Both the position numbers and the translations under genes were made by a program. Positions 51,914 through 62,126 of a DNA stretch of 64,000 nucleotides are shown piece by piece (within the stretch, counting starts at the first letter, position 1; each line of letters starts with the position of its first letter). A model generated the notes under the pieces. It worked only from the letters and a program-made list of their open reading frames with translations, made no database searches and was not told where the DNA came from. Source of the stretch: Pandoraea bronchicola (GTDB lineage Bacteria; Pseudomonadota; Gammaproteobacteria; Burkholderiales; Burkholderiaceae); NCBI RefSeq assembly GCF_902459805.1, contig NZ_CABPST010000012.1, forward strand, positions 1-64,000, given 5' to 3'.

Positions 51914-52360
51914 ATGAGCTTCATGTCGGAATTCAAGGAATTTGCCGTCAAAGGCAACGTGATCGATCTGGCCGTCGGTGTGATTATCGGCGGGGCCTTC
52001 GGCAAAATCGTCGATTCGATCGTCAAGGACCTGATCATGCCGATCGTCGGCGCGATCTTCGGTGGCCTCGACTTCTCGAGCAAGTTCATCCTGCTCGGCA
52101 GCATCCCCCCGGACTTCAAGGGCAACCCGACGTCTTACGCCGATCTGACCAAGGCCGGCGTGGCCGTGTTCGGTTACGGCAACTTCATCACCGTCGCCCT
52201 CAACTTCCTGATTCTGGCCTTCATCATCTTTCTGATGGTCAAGCAGATCAACCGGCTCAAGCGCCCGGCCCCGGAAGCCCCAGCAGCGCCGGCCGCCACC
52301 CCGGAAGACATCGTTCTGCTGCGCGAAATCCGCGACAGCCTCAAGAAGCAGAACGGGTAA
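51914..52360 (+). CDS. mscL: Large-conductance mechanosensitive channel
   Basis: 148 residues. [30 protein letters not shown] is the MscL N-terminus and first pore helix; the second helix is [25 protein letters not shown], then a C-terminal coiled coil ([16 protein letters not shown]). Opens under osmotic downshock. GGAGG before the start region. Ala/Pro-rich linker as usual in this order. Confidence 0.96.
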   Translation: MSFMSEFKEFAVKGNVIDLAVGVIIGGAFGKIVDSIVKDLIMPIVGAIFGGLDFSSKFILLGSIPPDFKGNPTSYADLTKAGVAVFGYGNFITVALNFLILAFIIFLMVKQINRLKRPAPEAPAAPAATPEDIVLLREIRDSLKKQNG

Positions 52361-52407
52361 TGCCGCGCAGGGCGGCGGCACGCCGCCCTTGCCGATGCCG
52401 GCCCGGG

Positions 52408-53157
52408 TCAGGCCGGGTTCGGCATGTCGAAGAATCGATGTTCGAGCCCGAAGCGCGCCGCGACATGCTCGCCAACGGCCTTCGCGCCACCGCGCTCCGT
52501 CGCGTGATGTCCCGCCGCCAGATATCCCGCCCCGCTTTCGAGCGCGAGATGCTGGGTCGGCTCGGACACTTCGCCACTGATATAGACGTCGGCCCCAGCC
52601 GCGATCGCCGCCTCGAAGAAGCCCTGCGCCCCGCCGGTACACCACGCGATCCGGCGCACTTCCCGGTTCGGCTCACCCAGCATCAGAGGTGCGCGCCCCA
52701 GCCGGGCCTCGACGTGCGCAGCAAGCGCAGCCAGCGTCGTGGGCTGCGCCGGGGCACCGAGCCATCCGAGTTGATCCGGACCGAAACGGCCGCCATCGTC
52801 GGTGAAACCCAGCAACTTGCCGAGTTGCGCGTTGTTCCCCAATTCGGGATGCGCATCGAGCGGCAGGTGGTAGGCGAACAGATTGATGTCGTTACCGATC
52901 AACACGCCCAGACGACGACGCTTCATCCCGGTAATGCGGGCATCTTCGTTCTTCCAGAAATATCCGTGGTGAACGAGAACGGCATCGGCGCCCCAATCGC
53001 GGGCTGCTTCGAGAAAGGCCAGACTGGCGGTCACGCCGCTGGCAATTTTTCGGATGTCGCTGCGCCCTTCGACCTGTAGGCCGTTCGGGCAGTAATCGCG
53101 AAATTGCGCGATTTGCAGGGTATCGTTCAGATACAATTCGAGTTCAACACGATTCAT
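52408..53157 (-). CDS. Nif3-like dinuclear metal centre protein
   Basis: 249 residues. [31 protein letters not shown] (metal His pair), [20 protein letters not shown] and a C-terminal [20 protein letters not shown] match the NIF3/YbgI family. Assembles as a hexameric ring with two metals per subunit; the cellular role is unresolved. Divergent from the protease gene, the starts only 18 bp apart. Confidence 0.92.
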   Translation of the reverse strand: MNRVELELYLNDTLQIAQFRDYCPNGLQVEGRSDIRKIASGVTASLAFLEAARDWGADAVLVHHGYFWKNEDARITGMKRRRLGVLIGNDINLFAYHLPLDAHPELGNNAQLGKLLGFTDDGGRFGPDQLGWLGAPAQPTTLAALAAHVEARLGRAPLMLGEPNREVRRIAWCTGGAQGFFEAAIAAGADVYISGEVSEPTQHLALESGAGYLAAGHHATERGGAKAVGEHVAARFGLEHRFFDMPNPA

Positions 53158-53175
53158 ATAAGGCCTCGCTCTTTC

Positions 53176-54393
53176 ATGCTCAGACGCTTCTGGCTACTGT
53201 TCGCGCAAGCGGTCACCGTGCTGCTTGCGTTGCTCTTCATCATCGCCACTCTCAAGCCTCAGTGGCTGCAACGCCAGGGTTCGTTCGGCAAGCAACTGGC
53301 CAATCCGATCATTGCCTTGCAGGAAGTCGCACCGAGTCTGGCGGACAAGCCGGCCCCCGGCTCGTATGCTGATGGCGCGCAAAAGGCCATGCCTGCGGTC
53401 GTCAGCATTTTTTCCAGCAAGGAGCAAAAGCAGAATCGCGATCCGCGCCTCGATGATCCGCTGTTCCGCTATTTCTTCGGCGACGGCGGCGGCACGGTGC
53501 GTCAAGATCCGGTGTCGAGCCTCGGCTCGGGCGTGATTGTGAGCAGCGAGGGCTATATTCTCACGAATCATCACGTGGTGGACGGCGCCGATGAGATCGA
53601 AGTCGCCCTTGCCGATGGCCGCAAGGCCCGCGCCAAGCTGGTCGGCAGCGATCCCGAGACCGATCTGGCTGTCCTCAAGATCACGCTCGACAACCTGCCC
53701 GCCATCACGCTCGGCCGCATGGAACAAGTGCGCGTGGGCGACGTGGTGCTCGCCATCGGCAACCCGTTCGGCGTCGGCCAGACGGTCACCATGGGCATCA
53801 TCAGCGCGCTGGGCCGCAATCACCTCGACATCAGCACGTTCGAGAACTTCATTCAGACGGATGCCGCCATCAACCCCGGTAACTCGGGCGGCGCACTGGT
53901 CGACGTGAACGGCAACCTGCTGGGCATCAACACGGCGATCTACTCGCGCAGCGGCGGCAATATGGGCATCGGCTTCGCGATTCCCGTGTCGACGGCCCGC
54001 TCGGTACTCGAGAGCATCATCACCACCGGCGCGGTCACGCGTGGCTGGGTCGGGGTCGAGCCGCAGGACATCACCTCGGATATCGCCGAGTCCTTCGGGC
54101 TGCAACAGGACTCGGGCGTCATCATCGCAGGGGTTGTGCAGGGCGGACCGGCCGATAAGGCGGGCGTTCAGCCGGGCGACATCCTGACCAAGGTGAATGA
54201 CGAGTCGATTCGCGACACGACCGAATTGCTCAACGTCATCGCCCAGATCAAGCCCGGCACGCAGGCCAAGCTGCATGTCACGCGCAAAAAGAAGGAGCTG
54301 GACCTCACCGTAATGATTGCCAAGCGCCCGCCGCCGCCCAAACGGCCGGCGCAGGAAGAAGACGACGGCAGCGACGACAACAGCGCCGACTGA
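53176..54393 (+). CDS. Do-type periplasmic serine protease (DegQ/DegS-like)
   Basis: 405 residues. An N-terminal membrane anchor ([25 protein letters not shown]) is followed by a trypsin-like domain with [12 protein letters not shown] (His), [12 protein letters not shown] (Asp) and [11 protein letters not shown] (Ser). A single PDZ domain spans roughly residues 270-385. One PDZ and an uncleaved anchor are DegS-like rather than DegP-like. Acts in periplasmic quality control or regulated proteolysis. An acidic tail ([12 protein letters not shown]) ends it. Confidence 0.93.
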   Translation: MLRRFWLLFAQAVTVLLALLFIIATLKPQWLQRQGSFGKQLANPIIALQEVAPSLADKPAPGSYADGAQKAMPAVVSIFSSKEQKQNRDPRLDDPLFRYFFGDGGGTVRQDPVSSLGSGVIVSSEGYILTNHHVVDGADEIEVALADGRKARAKLVGSDPETDLAVLKITLDNLPAITLGRMEQVRVGDVVLAIGNPFGVGQTVTMGIISALGRNHLDISTFENFIQTDAAINPGNSGGALVDVNGNLLGINTAIYSRSGGNMGIGFAIPVSTARSVLESIITTGAVTRGWVGVEPQDITSDIAESFGLQQDSGVIIAGVVQGGPADKAGVQPGDILTKVNDESIRDTTELLNVIAQIKPGTQAKLHVTRKKKELDLTVMIAKRPPPPKRPAQEEDDGSDDNSAD

Positions 54394-54418
54394 CCCGCGT
54401 CAGACTTCCCGGAAGGAC

Positions 54419-54450
54419 AAAACGGCTGCGCTTCGGCGCGGCCGTTTTCG
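54419..54450 (+). terminator. Terminator of the protease gene
   Basis: AAAACGGC (54419-54426) pairs with GCCGTTTT (54441-54448) around a loop CTGCGCTTCGGCGCG-like, about 25 bp after the stop and ending in T's. Confidence 0.75.
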
Positions 54451-54494
54451 TTTGTGCCGATCGGATGACAATCCGCGCTCACTCGGCGCCGTCG

Positions 54495-54666
54495 CACCTT
54501 CCACCTTCCACCTTCCACCTCCCACCTTCCACCTCCCACCTTCCACCTCCCACCTTCCACCTCCCACCTTCCACCTCCCACCTGGCATCTGGCATCTGGC
54601 ATCTGGCACCTTGGCACCTTGGCACCTTGTGGCCTTGCGGCCTTGGGGCCTTGGGGCCTTGGGGCC
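54495..54666. repeat. Chained short tandem repeats, period 7 then 8
   Basis: 54495-54578: twelve 7-mers, mostly alternating CACCTTC and CACCTCC (a 14-bp higher-order unit). 54587-54607: three ATCTGGC. 54608-54629: nearly three ACCTTGGC. 54631-54666: GGCCTTG(C/G) units, period 8, four and a half copies. The unit changes stepwise along the tract. Non-coding interval between convergent protease and tatC genes. In the minus frame it would read repetitive GGRWKVGG-like peptide, which I reject as protein. Confidence 0.9.
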
Positions 54667-54693
54667 GATCCCCCATCAACGCCCGTCGCCAAC

Positions 54694-54725
54694 AAAAAAG
54701 CACGGGCCAGGCCCGTGCTTTTTTG
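54694..54725. terminator. Bidirectional terminator, tatC and protease
   Basis: AAAAAAGCACGGGC (54694-54707) and GCCCGTGCTTTTTT (54711-54724) form a perfect 14-bp stem with a 3-base loop. A- and T-tracts at both ends let it serve tatC (minus strand, ends 54776) and the protease strand. Confidence 0.9.
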
Positions 54726-54775
54726 TGCTTGCATGCGCGTCGCGAGTGCTATGCCCTGCGACGGCTCAGGAGGCT

Positions 54776-55567
54776 TTACGGCGTCGCCTCGCCATTCCCT
54801 TCGCTTCCTTCACCCTCCGGCCGTCCCTGTTTGACGAAGAGCCTCGCGGCGATCAAGCCCAGTTCATAGAGGATGATGAGCGGAATGGCCAGCATCAGTT
54901 GCGAGAGGATATCCGGCGGCGTGACAACGGCCGCCAGAACGAAGGCGCCGACCACGACATACGGACGGATCTGCTTGAGCTTCTCGATGCTCACCACGCC
55001 CATACGCGCCAGCACCACCACGACCACCGGCACTTCGAAAGTCACGCCGAAGCATAGGAACATCGTGAGGACAAAACTGACGTAGTTGTCGATATCGGTG
55101 TTCATCTCCGCGCCCAATGGTGCGTTGTAATGCGCCATGAAGTGGAACACGGTCGGGAACACCAGAAAGTACGCGAACGCCATGCCGAGCAGAAACAGCG
55201 TGTAGCTGCTGATCACAAGCGGCATCACCAGCTTCTTCTCGTGCTGGTACAACCCCGGCGCCACGAACGCCCATGCCTGATACAGCACGACAGGCAGCGC
55301 AATGACGAACGCGACCAGCATCGTGACCTTCATCGGCACGAAGAACGAGCCGGTGATGTCCGTCACGATCATCTTGCCGCCAGCCGGCAGCGATTGCATC
55401 AGCGGGCGGGAGAGCAGGCGGAAAATGTCCGGTGCCCAGTAGACCAGCGAGAGGAACACCACGATCACCGCCGCACCCGCGCGAATAATGCGATTGCGCA
55501 GCTCGATCAGATGCGAGATGAAGGTCTCTTCGGTGCCCCCGTCGGGGATTTGCTTGTCGTCGCTCAC
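54776..55567 (-). CDS. tatC: Sec-independent protein translocase subunit TatC
   Basis: 263 residues, six membrane spans. ETFISHLIELRNRIIRAGAA is the conserved N-terminus, with FxxHLxELR-like start. FVFLTMFLCFGVTFEVPVVV and IRPYVVVGAFVLAAVVTPPD are typical TatC. GTG start at 55567. Last gene of tatABC on the minus strand. Works with TatA and TatB to move folded Tat substrates such as the Rieske protein and the binding protein at 9668. Confidence 0.94.
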   Translation of the reverse strand: MSDDKQIPDGGTEETFISHLIELRNRIIRAGAAVIVVFLSLVYWAPDIFRLLSRPLMQSLPAGGKMIVTDITGSFFVPMKVTMLVAFVIALPVVLYQAWAFVAPGLYQHEKKLVMPLVISSYTLFLLGMAFAYFLVFPTVFHFMAHYNAPLGAEMNTDIDNYVSFVLTMFLCFGVTFEVPVVVVVLARMGVVSIEKLKQIRPYVVVGAFVLAAVVTPPDILSQLMLAIPLIILYELGLIAARLFVKQGRPEGEGSEGNGEATP

Positions 55568-55635
55568 GTCGACTTATCCAGGAATGAAGCCGGCAGCACA
55601 GTGCCAGACGGCGGGAAGTTCGGTGCGCAAGCGCC

Positions 55636-56178
55636 TCAGAAGAACTTGACGGGCCGGCGTAGCTTGGCCGGCGTGTGGCGCGCCACGCGTGCCGCCCCCG
55701 ACTGCACCCGCGTGCGCGTGGTGCTGGCCTGCTTGAACCACATCGGCGTGGCTGCCCGGCGCACGCGCCAGTTGCGACGCTTGGTCGACGCGCGAATCCC
55801 CGGCGTTACCACCGGTTCGGCGAGATAGCTGTCGGAATACCCGGTCGCCGCGTCCGTGCCGCCACCGGCAATTTCGCCGCTCGACGTTCCGGTAGCACTC
55901 GCCCAGGCGTCGTTGAGCGACGTTTCCTGCTCGTGCAGTTGCTTCTGAATGGTATTTTGCGCGCTGCGGGCCGCGTCCTCGAACTGCGTGCGCATGTTGC
56001 GCAGCTCGTCGAGTTCCATCTCGCGGCTCACCTCGGCCTTCACATCGTTGATGTAGCGCTGCGCGCGGCCGAAGAGCGCGCCCGCCGTGCGGGCCACTTT
56101 CGGCAAGCGCTCGGGACCGATCACGACCAGCGCGACAACGCCGATCAACATCAGTTTGGAAAGGCCGAGATCGATCAT
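55636..56178 (-). CDS. tatB: Sec-independent translocase subunit TatB
   Basis: 180 residues. The short N-terminal helix MIDLGLSKLMLIGVVALVVIGPERLPKVART ends in the hinge PERLP, then an amphipathic helix and a long, variable basic tail. Mid-gene of tatABC; 12 bp after tatA. A typical TatB of this group, somewhat longer than the enterobacterial one. Confidence 0.92.
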   Translation of the reverse strand: MIDLGLSKLMLIGVVALVVIGPERLPKVARTAGALFGRAQRYINDVKAEVSREMELDELRNMRTQFEDAARSAQNTIQKQLHEQETSLNDAWASATGTSSGEIAGGGTDAATGYSDSYLAEPVVTPGIRASTKRRNWRVRRAATPMWFKQASTTRTRVQSGAARVARHTPAKLRRPVKFF

Positions 56179-56190
56179 GTCGACGCCGGC

Positions 56191-56436
56191 TTAGCCTTGC
56201 TTGTGATTGCTCGCGTCCTTGGCCTGCACGTCGATGGTGGTCGAATCGCGCAGTTCCTTGGCAGCAGCGGCGTCATCCTTGGCGGCCGGGGCAGCCTCAC
56301 CCTCTTTCATGCCGTCCTTGAAGCCCTTTACCGCGCCGCCCAGATCGCTGCCCATGTTACGCAGCTTCTTGGTGCCGAAAACCATCATCACGATCACCAG
56401 CACGATCAGCCAGTGCCAAATACTCAACGAACCCAT
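56191..56436 (-). CDS. tatA: Sec-independent translocase subunit TatA
   Basis: 81 residues from [33 protein letters not shown], with the FGTKKL hinge. Start at ATG 56436 has AAGGAG upstream; the frame continues upstream to 56547 without real protein. Polymerises to form the Tat channel. Confidence 0.94.
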   Translation of the reverse strand: MGSLSIWHWLIVLVIVMMVFGTKKLRNMGSDLGGAVKGFKDGMKEGEAAPAAKDDAAAAKELRDSTTIDVQAKDASNHKQG

Positions 56437-56686
56437 GACCACTCTCCTTGCGTTTCCCCACGCCTGCCGCCTCGCGCGACAGGGTCTTGTCGGGGCGCTC
56501 TGTGTTTGCCCCGGTGCCCGCAGCGACAATGCCCCATTGTGGCACATCGCGCGTCACGTCCTGCATCGTAACCGGGCCGGACGCCGGGTAGAAATAAATG
56601 TTTCGTGAAACCTTTCCCGATGCGGGACAGTTGCACGACATGGCAGCATAACGCGGCAGCACGTCACGATCTGCCGCCACCATCGC

Positions 56687-57061
56687 TTACATGCGCTTCC
56701 AAGGCCGCGGTCCGGCCAGAATGTGCATGTGAAGATGATAAACCTCTTGTCCCCCCCCGGGGCCGGTGTTCATCACGACCCGGAAGCCGTTGCCTTCAAT
56801 ATTCGACGCATCGCCGTCAAAACGATAGCCCTGCTCGGCGGCCAGCTTCGGTGCGAGCAGCATCATCTTGCCGAGCAGCGCCTGGTCTTCGGGCCGGCAG
56901 TCCTGCAGCGTGGCAATGTGCTTGCGCGGCACCATCAACAGATGCAGGTCGGCGGCCGGATTGATGTCCTTGAACACCACGACATCGTCGTCGGCATAGA
57001 CCTGCGCGCTCGGGATCTGCCCGGCAATAATCTTGCAGAAGATACAGTTATCGTGCGTCAT
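56687..57061 (-). CDS. HIT-family nucleotide hydrolase/transferase
   Basis: 124 residues. NCIFCKIIAGQIPSAQVYAD (Cys pair of the Hint branch), DINPAADLHLLMVPRKHIATL and the histidine triad EVYHLHMHILAGPRPW. HIT proteins of this branch cleave nucleoside phosphoramidates. Start at MTHDNC (57061) is preferred over 57082, which lacks a good ribosome site. Usual neighbour of the his and tat genes here. Confidence 0.93.
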   Translation of the reverse strand: MTHDNCIFCKIIAGQIPSAQVYADDDVVVFKDINPAADLHLLMVPRKHIATLQDCRPEDQALLGKMMLLAPKLAAEQGYRFDGDASNIEGNGFRVVMNTGPGGGQEVYHLHMHILAGPRPWKRM

Positions 57062-57115
57062 GCGTGTGTCTTCCTCTCGCATTCTCGAATGGGTCGAAGC
57101 ACGGCCTGCAGGCGC

Positions 57116-57538
57116 TCAGGTGCGCGCAGCGTACATCGGCTTGTTGTCGTTCAGATAGAGCCAGCCCTTGACGATTCGGTACAGCGTCCAGATGCCCAGC
57201 ACCCAGAGAATCGCGAAGCCGACCATCACGACGGCAAGCGCCACGCCAAGCACGCCCCAGGCCACCGACCACCAGAAGGTGCGGATCTGCCAGGTGAAAT
57301 GCGAGGCGTAGAGCGTGCCGGTCACGTCGTCGCGTTTGACGTAGTTGATGATGATCGCCACGATGGCGGTCACGCCCCCGGTGAGCCAGAACAGCGCATA
57401 GAGCGCGTAGAGCACGTGCGTGAGCTTGCGCAACGCCCGCTCCTGCTCGGCGCTCGGTGCGCTGGGAATGTTGGCGATGTACGGGTTGTCCGTGCTGCCG
57501 GGAGAACCCGTCGTGCCGGGGGTCTGCGGATCGTTCAT
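57116..57538 (-). CDS. DUF4870-family membrane protein
   Basis: 140 residues. A Ser/Thr/Pro-rich N-terminus, then three to four hydrophobic segments: LTHVLYALYALFWLTGGVTA, then FWWSVAWGVLGVALAVVMVG and ILWVLGIWTLYRIVKGWLYL. Small inner-membrane protein of unknown function commonly found between hisE and the HIT gene in Burkholderiales. Confidence 0.85.
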   Translation of the reverse strand: MNDPQTPGTTGSPGSTDNPYIANIPSAPSAEQERALRKLTHVLYALYALFWLTGGVTAIVAIIINYVKRDDVTGTLYASHFTWQIRTFWWSVAWGVLGVALAVVMVGFAILWVLGIWTLYRIVKGWLYLNDNKPMYAART

Positions 57539-57605
57539 GAGGCGTTTTCTCGCGTGAGCCTGCCCGCCACAGGAACCAGGTCGGGCATGACGGCCAAAGG
57601 GGAAG

Positions 57606-57962
57606 TCAGTCCGCGTGTTCGCCGCGCGTACCGCGCTGCGCCTTCTCGACGAGTCCCGACAACCCTTCGCGGCGCGCCAGTTCGGCGAGCACTTCGTTCG
57701 GGCTCAGGCCGTGATGTGCGAGCAGCACCATGCAGTGAAACCACAGGTCGGCCGTCTCGTTGACGAGCTTTTGATGCAGGTTGTCGGCCCCGCCGATGCG
57801 AATGTCCTTCGCCGCAAGCACCACTTCGGTGGCTTCTTCGCCGATCTTCTTGCAAATCGCGTCGTCACCCTTGTGGAACAGACGGGCAACGTACGACTTG
57901 TCGGGGTCGCCCCCCTTGCGTGAGGCGATCACTTCGGCAACACGCTCGAGCGTATCGTTCAT
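57606..57962 (-). CDS. hisE: Phosphoribosyl-ATP pyrophosphatase
   Basis: 118 residues. [28 protein letters not shown], the catalytic [14 protein letters not shown] and [21 protein letters not shown] match HisE (all-alpha MazG-like fold). Second step of histidine synthesis. Start ATG 57962, six bases after the hisI stop; the upstream extension to 58019 overlaps hisI and is not protein-like. Confidence 0.95.
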   Translation of the reverse strand: MNDTLERVAEVIASRKGGDPDKSYVARLFHKGDDAICKKIGEEATEVVLAAKDIRIGGADNLHQKLVNETADLWFHCMVLLAHHGLSPNEVLAELARREGLSGLVEKAQRGTRGEHAD

Positions 57963-57967
57963 GGCGG

Positions 57968-58366
57968 TCACTTGTAGATCTTGTGGGGGTCTTTGAGCAC
58001 CGGTTCGACGGTGGCCCACCGGCCGTCATCGACGCTGCCCTCGAACTTCTGGAAGAAGCAGGAATGGCGGCCCGTGTGGCAGGCAATACCGTCGATCTGC
58101 TCGACCTTGATCAGCACCACGTCTTCGTCGCAATCGAGACGAATCTCGTGCACTTTCTGGACATGACCCGATTCCTCGCCCTTGTGCCACAGGCGTTTGC
58201 GCGAGCGAGAATAGTAGACGGCTTCGCCGGTCTCGACCGTGCGTGCGAGCGCCTCGCGGTTCATCCAGGCGAACATCAACACGTCGTTGCTGCCGACTTC
58301 CTGCGCGATGACGGGCACGAGGCCCTGCGCGTCCCAACTTACCTTGTCCAGCCAGTCTTGCGTCAT
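57968..58366 (-). CDS. hisI: Phosphoribosyl-AMP cyclohydrolase
   Basis: 132 residues. [20 protein letters not shown], then [27 protein letters not shown] with zinc and magnesium ligands, and [13 protein letters not shown]. Third step of histidine synthesis. Separate from hisE here rather than fused as in enterobacteria. Confidence 0.96.
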   Translation of the reverse strand: MTQDWLDKVSWDAQGLVPVIAQEVGSNDVLMFAWMNREALARTVETGEAVYYSRSRKRLWHKGEESGHVQKVHEIRLDCDEDVVLIKVEQIDGIACHTGRHSCFFQKFEGSVDDGRWATVEPVLKDPHKIYK

Positions 58367-58383
58367 GATCCGTCGATTCCCGT

Positions 58384-59157
58384 TCAGAGCCGCACCGAAA
58401 TGCCCTTGTCGGCCATGAAGCGCTTCGCTTCGCCGACGGTGTGCTCGCCGTAATGGAAGATACTCGCGGCGAGAACGGCATCCGCATGGCCTTCGGTCAC
58501 GCCGTTGGCCAGATCGGCCAGCGACCCCACACCGCCCGAGGCGATCACGGGAATGCTGACGGCGTCTGACACGGCGCGCGTGAGCGCCAGGTCGAAGCCG
58601 CTCTTCGTGCCGTCACGGTCCATGCTGGTGAGCAGAATTTCGCCCGCGCCAAGCGCTTCGATCTGCTTCGCCCAGGCCACCGCGTCCAGCCCGGTGCCTT
58701 TGCGGCCACCGTGCGTGAAGACTTCCCAGCGCGGCGCTTCGCCGTCGGCCGAGACACGCTTGGCGTCGATCGCCACCACAATGCACTGCGAGCCGTACTT
58801 GGCTGCCGCATCGGCCACCAGTTGCGGATTGGCCACGGCAGACGAGTTCATGCTGACCTTGTCTGCACCGGCGTTGAGCAGGCGGCGCACATCGGCTACC
58901 TCGCGCACGCCACCGCCCACGGTCAGCGGGATGAAGACCTGCGCGGCCACCGCTTCGATGATCGGCAAGATGAGGTCGCGCCCGTCGGAGGTCGCCGTGA
59001 TGTCGAGGAACGTCAGTTCGTCGGCGCCCTGCTCGTCATAGCGGCGGGCGATCTCGACGGGGTCGCCCGCGTCGCGAAGTTCGACGAAATTGACACCCTT
59101 GACCACACGGCCGGCCGTCACGTCCAGACACGGGATGATGCGTTTTGCGAGAGCCAT
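58384..59157 (-). CDS. hisF: Imidazole glycerol phosphate synthase, cyclase subunit
   Basis: 257 residues, TIM barrel. [24 protein letters not shown] with catalytic Asp11, then VVAIDAKRV with Asp130 and [33 protein letters not shown]. Forms the imidazole ring with ammonia from HisH. HisH is encoded two genes upstream. Confidence 0.97.
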   Translation of the reverse strand: MALAKRIIPCLDVTAGRVVKGVNFVELRDAGDPVEIARRYDEQGADELTFLDITATSDGRDLILPIIEAVAAQVFIPLTVGGGVREVADVRRLLNAGADKVSMNSSAVANPQLVADAAAKYGSQCIVVAIDAKRVSADGEAPRWEVFTHGGRKGTGLDAVAWAKQIEALGAGEILLTSMDRDGTKSGFDLALTRAVSDAVSIPVIASGGVGSLADLANGVTEGHADAVLAASIFHYGEHTVGEAKRFMADKGISVRL

Positions 59158-59195
59158 GATGATGGCAGGCGAGGCGGCCGCAGCCGTGGACTCGC

Positions 59196-59945
59196 TTATG
59201 CCGCTCCTCCGGAAAGCTCGTCGGCACGCGCTTGTGCCGTCGAGAAATTCAGGTCGCCCGAGTAGATCGCGCGGCCGCAGATGACGCCTTCGATGCCCTC
59301 GCGCTCGACCTCACACAGCGCGTCGATATCGCCCAGATTCGACAGGCCGCCGCTGGCGATCACCGGCACGGTCACCGCTTGCGCGAGACGCACCGTCGCC
59401 TCGATATTGATGCCCTGGAGCATGCCGTCGCGGCCGATGTCGGTGTAGATGATCGACTCGACGCCGTAATCCTCGAACTTGCGCGCCAGATCCACGACTT
59501 CGTGGCCGGTGAGCTTGCTCCAGCCGTCCGTGGCGACCTTGCCGTCCTTGGCATCGAGGCCGACGATGATATGGCCGCCGAACGCGGTGCACGCATCCTT
59601 CAGAAAGCCGGGGTTCTTCACCGCAGCCGTTCCGATGATGACGTACGACAGGCCGTCGTCGAGGTAGCGTTCGATGGTATTCAGGTCACGAATGCCGCCG
59701 CCCAGTTGCACGGGAATATCGGCGCCGACTTCCTGAATGATGGCGCGGATCGCCGCTTCATTGCGCGGCTTGCCGACGAATGCACCATTCAAGTCCACCA
59801 GATGGAGGCGGCGAGCGCCTTGCTCGACCCAATGTCGAGCCATGGCGGCGGGGTCCTCCGAGAATACGGTGGCTTGATCCATGTCGCCCTGTTTAAGGCG
59901 AACACATTGACCGTCTTTAAGGTCGATGGCCGGGATGAGCAGCAT
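59196..59945 (-). CDS. hisA: ProFAR isomerase (HisA)
   Basis: 249 residues, TIM barrel paralogous to His[21 protein letters not shown] with Asp8, then [20 protein letters not shown] and [19 protein letters not shown] with the second catalytic Asp. A two-codon-longer TTG start (59951) is possible. The next gene upstream, hisH, lies 193 bp away. Confidence 0.96.
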   Translation of the reverse strand: MLLIPAIDLKDGQCVRLKQGDMDQATVFSEDPAAMARHWVEQGARRLHLVDLNGAFVGKPRNEAAIRAIIQEVGADIPVQLGGGIRDLNTIERYLDDGLSYVIIGTAAVKNPGFLKDACTAFGGHIIVGLDAKDGKVATDGWSKLTGHEVVDLARKFEDYGVESIIYTDIGRDGMLQGINIEATVRLAQAVTVPVIASGGLSNLGDIDALCEVEREGIEGVICGRAIYSGDLNFSTAQARADELSGGAA

Positions 59946-60138
59946 AGGCAATCGTGAAACGTCGCTAGTGGGAAGTAAAAGAAATTCGCAAATTACGCGG
60001 GCAATACAAAACCGACCCCTGCCTTGCCGGGCACCGGCACATCGGGATCGGATTCGTCAACATGACACACAGTATAAGCCGGGACAGCGGGCACGCTCCG
60101 AGAGGAACCTGGGCGCAGACGCACCACTCGGTTCACGA

Positions 60139-60777
60139 TCAGGGCTTCCACTGCGCAAAATTGCGATAAAGGGCAAGGCCAGCCTGAGCACTCTTTTCCG
60201 GGTGGAACTGGGTGGCGAAGATATTATCTTGGGCCACTGCACAGGTAAAGGGCACTCCGTAGACCGTCTCGCCGGCCGTCAGTTCGGGCTTCGCAGGCAC
60301 AACGTAGTAACTGTGCACGAAGTAAAAATAGCTGTCGTCGGGCACGCCGGCCCAGATCGGGTGGCTGCGCGTCTGATGCACGCGATTCCAGCCCATCTGC
60401 GGCACCTTGAAGCGCGAACCGTCGTCCTGCACCTGGCCTTCGAGGTCGAAGCGCACCACGCGGCCCGGCAGCAGGCCGAGCGCGGGCGTGTTGCCTTCGT
60501 CCGACATATCGAACAGCATCTGCTCGCCCACACATACGCCGAACATCGGCTTGGTCGCGGCGGCCTCGACGACCGCTTCACGCAGACCCGACTCGTTCAG
60601 GCAGCCCATGCAGTCACGCATGGCTCCCTGCCCCGGCAGCACCACGCGGTCGGCGGCGCGAATCTCGGCGGCGTCGCTGCTGATGCTCACGTCGGCTTCC
60701 GGCGCGGCCGCACGCAGCGCCTGATAGACCGAGCGCAGGTTACCCATTCCGTAGTCGACAATCGCAATCTTATTCAT
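60139..60777 (-). CDS. hisH: Imidazole glycerol phosphate synthase, glutaminase subunit
   Basis: 212 residues, class I glutamine amidotransferase. [18 protein letters not shown] at the start, VLPGQGAM oxyanion strand, [14 protein letters not shown] with nucleophile Cys, and [12 protein letters not shown] with His/Glu. Supplies ammonia to HisF. Starts in a TGATG overlap with the MarC-like gene. Confidence 0.96.
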   Translation of the reverse strand: MNKIAIVDYGMGNLRSVYQALRAAAPEADVSISSDAAEIRAADRVVLPGQGAMRDCMGCLNESGLREAVVEAAATKPMFGVCVGEQMLFDMSDEGNTPALGLLPGRVVRFDLEGQVQDDGSRFKVPQMGWNRVHQTRSHPIWAGVPDDSYFYFVHSYYVVPAKPELTAGETVYGVPFTCAVAQDNIFATQFHPEKSAQAGLALYRNFAQWKP

Positions 60778-61400
60778 CTCAAACCCGGCAGCAGTATTTT
60801 CAAACCATCGATAATGAATTCCACGGCCAGCGCCGAGAGGATCAACCCCATCAGGCGCGTGCCGATGTTGATGCCCGTGCGCCCAAGCCAGCCTTCGATG
60901 CGCCCGGCGCTACGCAGCGCCACCCAGCACACCGCGCCCACGCCCACGCCGATCGCCATGAGCGCCAGAATCTGCGCCCAGCCGTGCGCGCGGCCCGAGT
61001 AAATGATCACGGTACTGATCGTGCCCGGACCGGTGAGCAGCGGAATCGCCAGCGGCACCACGGCGATATTCGGCCGCTCCTCCGCCTCGTGACGCTCTTC
61101 CGCCGTCGACCGCGTGTTGCCCGTCTGCGCGTTGATCATGTTGACCGCCATGAGCAACATGATGACGCCACCGCCAACTTCAAGCGACGCAATCGAAATA
61201 CCGAAGAAGCGGATGATCGCTTCGCCGAACAGTCCCGAACCCGCGACCACCAACGCCACGGCAATCGCCGCAACATCGATGGTATGGCGCTTCTCTTCGC
61301 GCGTCTGCGAAGACGTCAGGCTGATGAATAGCGGAATCGCCCCAAGCGGGTTGATCAGGGCCAGCAGCGAGATGAAGAACTTGAAGGCGTCGAGCGTCAT
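60774..61400 (-). CDS. MarC-family integral membrane protein
   Basis: 208 residues. Six or so membrane segments: [20 protein letters not shown], the conserved [18 protein letters not shown], and [21 protein letters not shown]. Function unresolved (not required for multidrug resistance in E. coli). Embedded in the his operon between hisB and hisH with a 4-bp overlap, so it is co-transcribed. Start at MTLDAF (61400) preferred; GTG 61409 possible. Confidence 0.9.
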   Translation of the reverse strand: MTLDAFKFFISLLALINPLGAIPLFISLTSSQTREEKRHTIDVAAIAVALVVAGSGLFGEAIIRFFGISIASLEVGGGVIMLLMAVNMINAQTGNTRSTAEERHEAEERPNIAVVPLAIPLLTGPGTISTVIIYSGRAHGWAQILALMAIGVGVGAVCWVALRSAGRIEGWLGRTGINIGTRLMGLILSALAVEFIIDGLKILLPGLR

Positions 61401-61511
61401 AGGGGGCACACGGCGCCGGCGGCCGGCCGGTCGATGATGCGTCGCAGGGGGCGCCGGTCTTGCGAACCGGCGGGCTATCCAGTCCGGCGGGCAGCGCCGG
61501 TCAGTCTCGCG

Positions 61512-62099
61512 TTACAGGCTTCCCTTCGTAGACGGCACGACACCTGCGGCACGCGGATCGATCTCGACCGCCATGCGCAGCGCACGGCCAAACGCCTTGA
61601 ACACCGTTTCGCACTGGTGATGGGCGTTGATACCGCGCAGGTTGTCGATATGGAGCGTGACGCCCGCGTGATTCACGAAGCCACGGAAAAATTCGATGGT
61701 CAGGTCGACGTCGAAATTGCCCACGCGCGCACGCGTGAACGGCACATGGAATTCGAGACCGGGACGGCCCGAGAAATCGATCACCACGCGCGAGAGCGCT
61801 TCGTCGAGCGGCACGTAGCTATGACCGTAGCGCACGATACCCTTGCGCTCGCCGATGGCCTTGGCGACTGCCATGCCCAGCGTGATACCGACGTCTTCCA
61901 CCGTATGGTGATCGTCGATGAAGGTATCGCCTTTGGCTTCGACTTCCATGTCGATCAGCCCGTGGCGCGCGATCTGGTCGAGCATGTGGTCCAGAAACGG
62001 CACGCCGGTATCGAGCGCCTTCCGGCCGGTGCCGTCCAGATCGATCTTGACGCGTATTTGCGTTTCGCTGGTATCGCGAACGACTTCCGCAATGCGCAT
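61512..62099 (-). CDS. hisB: Imidazoleglycerol-phosphate dehydratase
   Basis: 195 residues, monofunctional (no phosphatase domain). [20 protein letters not shown], then [26 protein letters not shown]-like DHHTVEDVG and [27 protein letters not shown], giving the manganese-binding His clusters. Sixth step of histidine synthesis; overlaps no neighbour. Confidence 0.97.
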   Translation of the reverse strand: MRIAEVVRDTSETQIRVKIDLDGTGRKALDTGVPFLDHMLDQIARHGLIDMEVEAKGDTFIDDHHTVEDVGITLGMAVAKAIGERKGIVRYGHSYVPLDEALSRVVIDFSGRPGLEFHVPFTRARVGNFDVDLTIEFFRGFVNHAGVTLHIDNLRGINAHHQCETVFKAFGRALRMAVEIDPRAAGVVPSTKGSL

Positions 62100-62126
62100 G
62101 ATGGTGAGTTCTCGTCGTATAGCTTG

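Noticed and set aside
54495-54666. CRISPR array
   Set aside because: Units are only 7-8 bp with no unique spacers, so it is a simple tandem repeat. No array was seen elsewhere in the window.
54168-54734. Repetitive GGRWKVGG-type peptide frames across the tandem repeat
   Set aside because: The apparent protein is a by-product of the 7-bp repeat, is present in several frames, and overlaps terminators and the protease gene.
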